From Auanema rhodensis (taxonomy: Eukaryota; Nematoda; Chromadorea; Rhabditida; Rhabditidae), in NCBI GenBank assembly GCA_964057225.1, contig OZ059899.1, positions 9,486,001-9,550,000 on the forward strand: a stretch of 64,000 nucleotides of DNA, written 5' to 3'. Below the pieces are notes generated by a model, which was given only the letters and a program-made list of their open reading frames with translations, did not search any database and had not been told where the DNA came from. Position numbers and translations under genes: made by a program. Positions 60,560-64,000 of the stretch are shown in pieces; position 1 is the first letter of the stretch; every line of letters starts with the position of its first letter.

Positions 60560-61040
60560 TGTTATCTTTGTTACTGTTTTCTGTCCTTTTATCCTTTTTA
60601 AAACTAGGTCGGTCTGTTCCTTCCTTTTTGTCGCCTCCTTTTTGACCAGTTAGGTGAAAAAGTGATGAAGATTGTTGATTAAAACTTTGCAGCGATTTTT
60701 TTTTTTTTTTTTAAAGATTCCAAGTATGATGTATATTTTTATTTTGAAATTTTTTTTTTTTGGTTATTAATACAATATTTTTATGAGAGTGAAAAATAAA
60801 AATGTACAATAATTTGTGTAGAATTTTATGTATTACTTAAATGAGAAAAAAAAATTATATATAGGTTCAAGTTTAGATGAAAATTATGAAAATGGTATTA
60901 TACTTTTTGTGATTTTTATATAGAAATTATGGATTTTTACTATTGTTCTAGCTTCTTACTTGTAGTTCCAATAACTGTTGACGGTCTTTTCTTATGGATG
61001 ACTGGTACTGTTGGTACCAGTCATCCATAAGAAAAGACCG
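60560..61040. other. AT-rich noncoding gap between pol and the 200-aa ORF
   Basis: Contains T runs of 17 (60696-60712) and 12 (60750-60761) bases, and the left arm of the 45-bp inverted repeat. No coding frame or recognised signal otherwise. Confidence 0.6.
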
Positions 61041-61058
61041 TCAACAGTTATTGGAACT
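60964..61058. repeat. Perfect 45-bp inverted repeat around the pol stop codon
   Basis: Arms 60964-61008 and 61014-61058 are exact reverse complements with a 5-base spacer (TGTTG). The last five pol codons and the TGA at 61043-61041 lie in the right arm. A transcript of either strand would form a very stable hairpin. Perfect identity suggests a recent origin or a fold-back artefact. Confidence 0.95.
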
Positions 61059-64000
61059 GTTTGGGTCCGGGATCTGACTCTTCGAAACTCTCTTCTTCGG
61101 CTCTGTTACTGGTATGGTGCTGTGATACCTTATCGGCACATGATAAGGTTTTGCTGGCGTTGTAGGGGAATTATCTTCTAACCCCAATGCCAATTTAAGT
61201 GCTGAACTCCATTTCTTAATTGTGGGTGGCTCCTTCTTCCGTTCCTCATACAATTCTTTCCTTGCGTTTTCTTCTATTTCCTCTGATAGTTTTTGAAAAG
61301 CCTTGATCGTCTGGTTTTGTTCTCTAGACTCTGTTGTTGACGTTTCCTCTGTGATTCCTGGTATTGGTGCGTCCTGATTTGGACTGATTTGTGAACTTTC
61401 CGCAAGTTCTATGTCTGTTTCCAAAGTATTTTCGTTGATATTTGTTGTCGACGGACTGTTTCGTGTAAATGGTTGTTCGTTTTGATAGAACGTTTCTTCT
61501 TCACTGTCCGAATCAGATAAATGAGTTCTGGTCATCAGTGTAATTTCTTCCGTTGGGTTGTCATCCGGAGGGAAAAATCTGATGTTATTTTTGTGAGCCT
61601 TCATCGTTTTTCCTTCCCTATCTGCTAACGTAACGTTATTTCCAATTATCTTCTTGATGATATATGGACCATCGCTCGTCTTTTGCAATTTGTTCGTTGG
61701 TTTTGCTCGTTTGACCAATGCCCTATCGTCTACGTAGATCTCTCTTTCTTCCGTTCTGTGTTTCTCGTCATATTTCTTTTTCATCCTTTCATTACTTAAT
61801 TCAATTCTTTTCTGAATCTTCTCATGTAGATCTGGGGCGTTCTTGATTGTGGCTTCTGGTGTTTCTAGGTCCTTATCCATTGGTAGACGAGCTGTTTGTC
61901 CAAATAGACAATCGTAGGGTGGTGTGCAAGTTGTGGCGTTTGGTAGTCGGTTGATCGTAAAGACAATTTTGGGTAAAATACTGTCCCAATTATCTTGATC
62001 GGCATTAACGTAAGAAGTTAATGCTTCTTCCAGCGTTCTATGTAGTCGTTCCACTTGACCATTTGCGTTTTTGTAGTATGGCATAGTTGTGTGATGTTCC
62101 GATCCAAGGTTATCGCACATGCTTTTGAATTCGTGTGAGACAAAGTTTGATCCATTGTCTGTGATGATTTTCTTTGAGGGTCCGAAGACATAGAATAAGT
62201 GTGTCATAATAGCTGATACTATTTCTTCTGATGTCTGACGAATTAATGGTATCGCTATAATCCATTTGGAAAATGCGTCCTGTATAGATAAAATGTATCT
62301 ATTATCCTTTGCAGTTCTAGGTAATGGTCCTAGTATGTCCATGTGAACTCGTACCCATGGATGTGTCACTGTTGGGAAGTTTCTCATTGGTTCAACTGTG
62401 GCTTCATGTGGGTTATTTTTCCTCTTTGCACAGTCGAGACATCTGTTCACATATCTTGTGATATCATCCTGTATTCCTGTCCAAGTGTACCGTCGCAAAA
62501 TGGAGTCTTGAGTCTTATTGATTCCAAGATGTGCTCCGAGAATGGGGTCTTTGTGGAATTTCTCGATAATTGGTGTGGTAATTGATGAGTCACTTGGCAG
62601 AATAGCTCGTGGAGTTTGTAGAGCTGATTTGGGTTTAGCGTATAGAACATCATTCAAAACAATGTATCTATCCGTTAGTTGTGTCCCAGCGTTGTTATTT
62701 GACAGCTTCTCTTTAGTTTCTTTGATCCATTCTGTGTCGTTTTGAATGGTCCTTAGGTCTGTTACTGTTGAGATTGTCGAAACTTGATGGGATGTTGTCT
62801 TTATTGTCGGCTTCTTTTTCCTTTCTTTTGTTTCGTTAATTTCGTCCTCAAAGTACTTTGATAAAGCGTCGCAAACGCTATTAAGGCGTCCTGGGCGATA
62901 GATAATTTCAATGTCATATTCTTGGAGTACTATTTGAAATTTGGCTAATCTTCCAATAAGATCTTTCCTCGTCATAAGACTGGTTAAAGGTCTATGATCG
63001 GTAATAATTTTGATCGGTGCCCCTAGGATGTAGGTACGAAATTGGTGAACCGCAAAGGTTAGAGCTAAGGCTTCAATCTCAATGGGGGGATAGTTCCTTT
63101 CTGCTCTGTTCAGTTTACGGCTAGCGAAAGCTATTGGGTGCAGTGGTTCTCGATCGTCCGCGGATTGCAATAAAACTGCTCCTACTGCAATAATGCTTCC
63201 GTCGCTTTCGACTACATATGGCCGTTTTGCTCTAGGCGCTTGGAGGACTGGTGCTTCGCAAAGTGCTTTCTTTAGGTGTTGAAAAGATTTTTCTTCTTTG
63301 TCTCCCCATGTGAAGGTTTTATCCTTTTTTGTGAGGTCATAAAGCGGTGATGCAATGCCTGCGGCATTCCTAATGAATCTCCGGAAGTAGTTTACAACTC
63401 CCATGAATGCTCGAACTCCTGTGATTGATTTTGGTCTTGGATAATCTTGAATTGCTTTTACTTTCTGAGGGTCTGGTTTTATTCCTTCGTGTCCAACAAT
63501 GAATCCTAGGAATTTGACTTCTTGTTGTCCAAAGGTACATTTCTTAAGCTTGATTTTCAATCCTAGCTCTGCTGATGCGTTCAGTACTTCGGCGATATCT
63601 TGTAAATGTTTTGTCGTTGATTCCGATATGAGAAGTAGATCGTCGAGATAGACGAAGAGCTTGCATCGTACGTGTTGTTGTAAATATCGTACTGCATTTT
63701 GGAATGTGTGTGGAGCTCCGCAGAGTCCCATCGGCATTCTGCAGTATTGATAAGTTCCGCTCGTAGTAGTGAATGCGGTGAGGTGTCTATCTTCTGATCT
63801 AAGAGGGATTTGAAAGAATCCAGATACTAGATCAAAGTTACTGAAGATACGTGCTCCGGCTGCTAGGTCCAAGATATCTTGAATGTTAGATATAACGTAG
63901 ATTTGTTTTTGCGTTATTGCGTTAAGTGCTCGAAAATCAGTCACAAATCTATACGTTTTATCCTTTTTCTTGACCAATATTACGGGACTGGTAGTCATAG
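61041..64000 (-). CDS. pol: Ty3/gypsy Pol polyprotein, C-terminal part (RT-RNase H-integrase)
   Basis: The frame is open at the right window edge. The Met at 63998 lies within RT just before SPVILVKKK and is not the start; gag, protease and the N-terminus are outside. Counted from that Met, RT has FDL with catalytic D56 and YLDD at 117-120. RNase H has D266, E309 and D334 (TDHRPL). The integrase zinc finger is H482, H490, C520, C523; the catalytic triad is D554, D614, E650; a GPY/F-type module (DGPY) lies near 776-779. All key residues are present with no internal stop, so this part may be intact. The order RT-RH-IN is that of Metaviridae, not Ty1/copia. The last 170 or so residues are a Ser/Thr/Glu-rich, probably disordered tail whose final codons fall in the inverted repeat. 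It is oriented towards the tRNA array. Confidence 0.95.
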   Translation of the reverse strand, partial: MTTSPVILVKKKDKTYRFVTDFRALNAITQKQIYVISNIQDILDLAAGARIFSNFDLVSGFFQIPLRSEDRHLTAFTTTSGTYQYCRMPMGLCGAPHTFQNAVRYLQQHVRCKLFVYLDDLLLISESTTKHLQDIAEVLNASAELGLKIKLKKCTFGQQEVKFLGFIVGHEGIKPDPQKVKAIQDYPRPKSITGVRAFMGVVNYFRRFIRNAAGIASPLYDLTKKDKTFTWGDKEEKSFQHLKKALCEAPVLQAPRAKRPYVVESDGSIIAVGAVLLQSADDREPLHPIAFASRKLNRAERNYPPIEIEALALTFAVHQFRTYILGAPIKIITDHRPLTSLMTRKDLIGRLAKFQIVLQEYDIEIIYRPGRLNSVCDALSKYFEDEINETKERKKKPTIKTTSHQVSTISTVTDLRTIQNDTEWIKETKEKLSNNNAGTQLTDRYIVLNDVLYAKPKSALQTPRAILPSDSSITTPIIEKFHKDPILGAHLGINKTQDSILRRYTWTGIQDDITRYVNRCLDCAKRKNNPHEATVEPMRNFPTVTHPWVRVHMDILGPLPRTAKDNRYILSIQDAFSKWIIAIPLIRQTSEEIVSAIMTHLFYVFGPSKKIITDNGSNFVSHEFKSMCDNLGSEHHTTMPYYKNANGQVERLHRTLEEALTSYVNADQDNWDSILPKIVFTINRLPNATTCTPPYDCLFGQTARLPMDKDLETPEATIKNAPDLHEKIQKRIELSNERMKKKYDEKHRTEEREIYVDDRALVKRAKPTNKLQKTSDGPYIIKKIIGNNVTLADREGKTMKAHKNNIRFFPPDDNPTEEITLMTRTHLSDSDSEEETFYQNEQPFTRNSPSTTNINENTLETDIELAESSQISPNQDAPIPGITEETSTTESREQNQTIKAFQKLSEEIEENARKELYEERKKEPPTIKKWSSALKLALGLEDNSPTTPAKPYHVPIRYHSTIPVTEPKKRVSKSQIPDPNSSNNC
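61041..64000 (-). mobile_element. Partial Ty3/gypsy (Metaviridae) LTR retrotransposon
   Basis: Defined by the pol domains. The left end lies somewhere between the pol stop and the array break at 59337, and may include the 200-aa ORF and the hairpin-rich segment. The 5' LTR, primer-binding site and gag lie beyond 64000, so age and completeness cannot be judged. Confidence 0.9.

Noticed and set aside
62343-62745. Small ORFs on both strands within pol
   Set aside because: They are alternative-frame shadows of the integrase coding region.
63996-63998. ATG at 63998 as start of the pol gene
   Set aside because: It falls inside the RT domain; the upstream RT residues, protease and gag would be missing. 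The frame simply enters from the window edge.

Overview
Eukaryotic nuclear DNA with two parts. Positions 1-59337 are a long head-to-tail satellite-like array, AT-rich and all in one orientation, that carries 57 copies of a 73-nt tRNA-Arg(ACG) gene on the + strand. Positions 59338-64000 are non-array DNA holding the 3' part of a Ty3/gypsy-type (Metaviridae) retrotransposon on the - strand. Internal A and B boxes, oligo-T Pol III terminators, the A34 arginine anticodon and the gypsy pol all indicate a eukaryote. The style of the pol protein and the compact AT-rich sequence make an invertebrate, possibly a nematode, plausible, but nothing here proves the species.

The array has two main monomers. 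The L unit (about 609-611 bp) contains a complete tRNA-Arg(ACG) followed by a T7 terminator. The S unit (about 409 bp) is the same sequence with about 200 bp missing, from tRNA nucleotide 6 to the middle of the downstream spacer, so only the first 5 tRNA bases (GGCCG) remain. I infer 57 L units and about 59 S units from the spacings between tRNA genes (611, 1020, 1429, 1838 and 2245 bp = L plus 0, 1, 2, 3 or 4 S). Two rarer forms occur: an L unit with an 86-bp deletion (twice) and a rearranged unit of about 245 bp, X (twice). Above the monomer level there are larger duplications: 8161 bp in tandem (8340-24661), 2041 bp (about 25.85-31.5 kb), 2237 bp in tandem (about 42.71-47.18 kb), an about 4.5-kb segment repeated 8794 bp away, and an about 1.2-kb segment repeated 6647 bp away. 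The array runs off the left edge of the window.

Of the 57 tRNA copies, 21 match the consensus. Eight more have only a C3-to-T change that still pairs with G70 (one of these also has U71C). The rest fall into recurrent mutant classes: G19C (8 copies), a double T-stem mismatch (5), acceptor A3 with or without T2 (5), G10A (3), T60A (2), C65T (2), and single G57A, G57C and C66T copies. The anticodon loop is unchanged in all copies. The array therefore looks like a mixture of plausible functional genes and decaying variants, spread by unequal exchange and gene conversion.

In the right-hand part, pol (RT, RNase H, integrase) enters from the right edge and ends at 61041 inside a perfect 45-bp inverted repeat. 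An unrecognised 200-aa ORF lies 3' of it (60559-59957, - strand). A 0.6-kb hairpin-rich noncoding segment, possibly the 3' UTR or LTR, then meets the array at 59337. That junction is about 57 bp upstream of where the next tRNA gene would have started.
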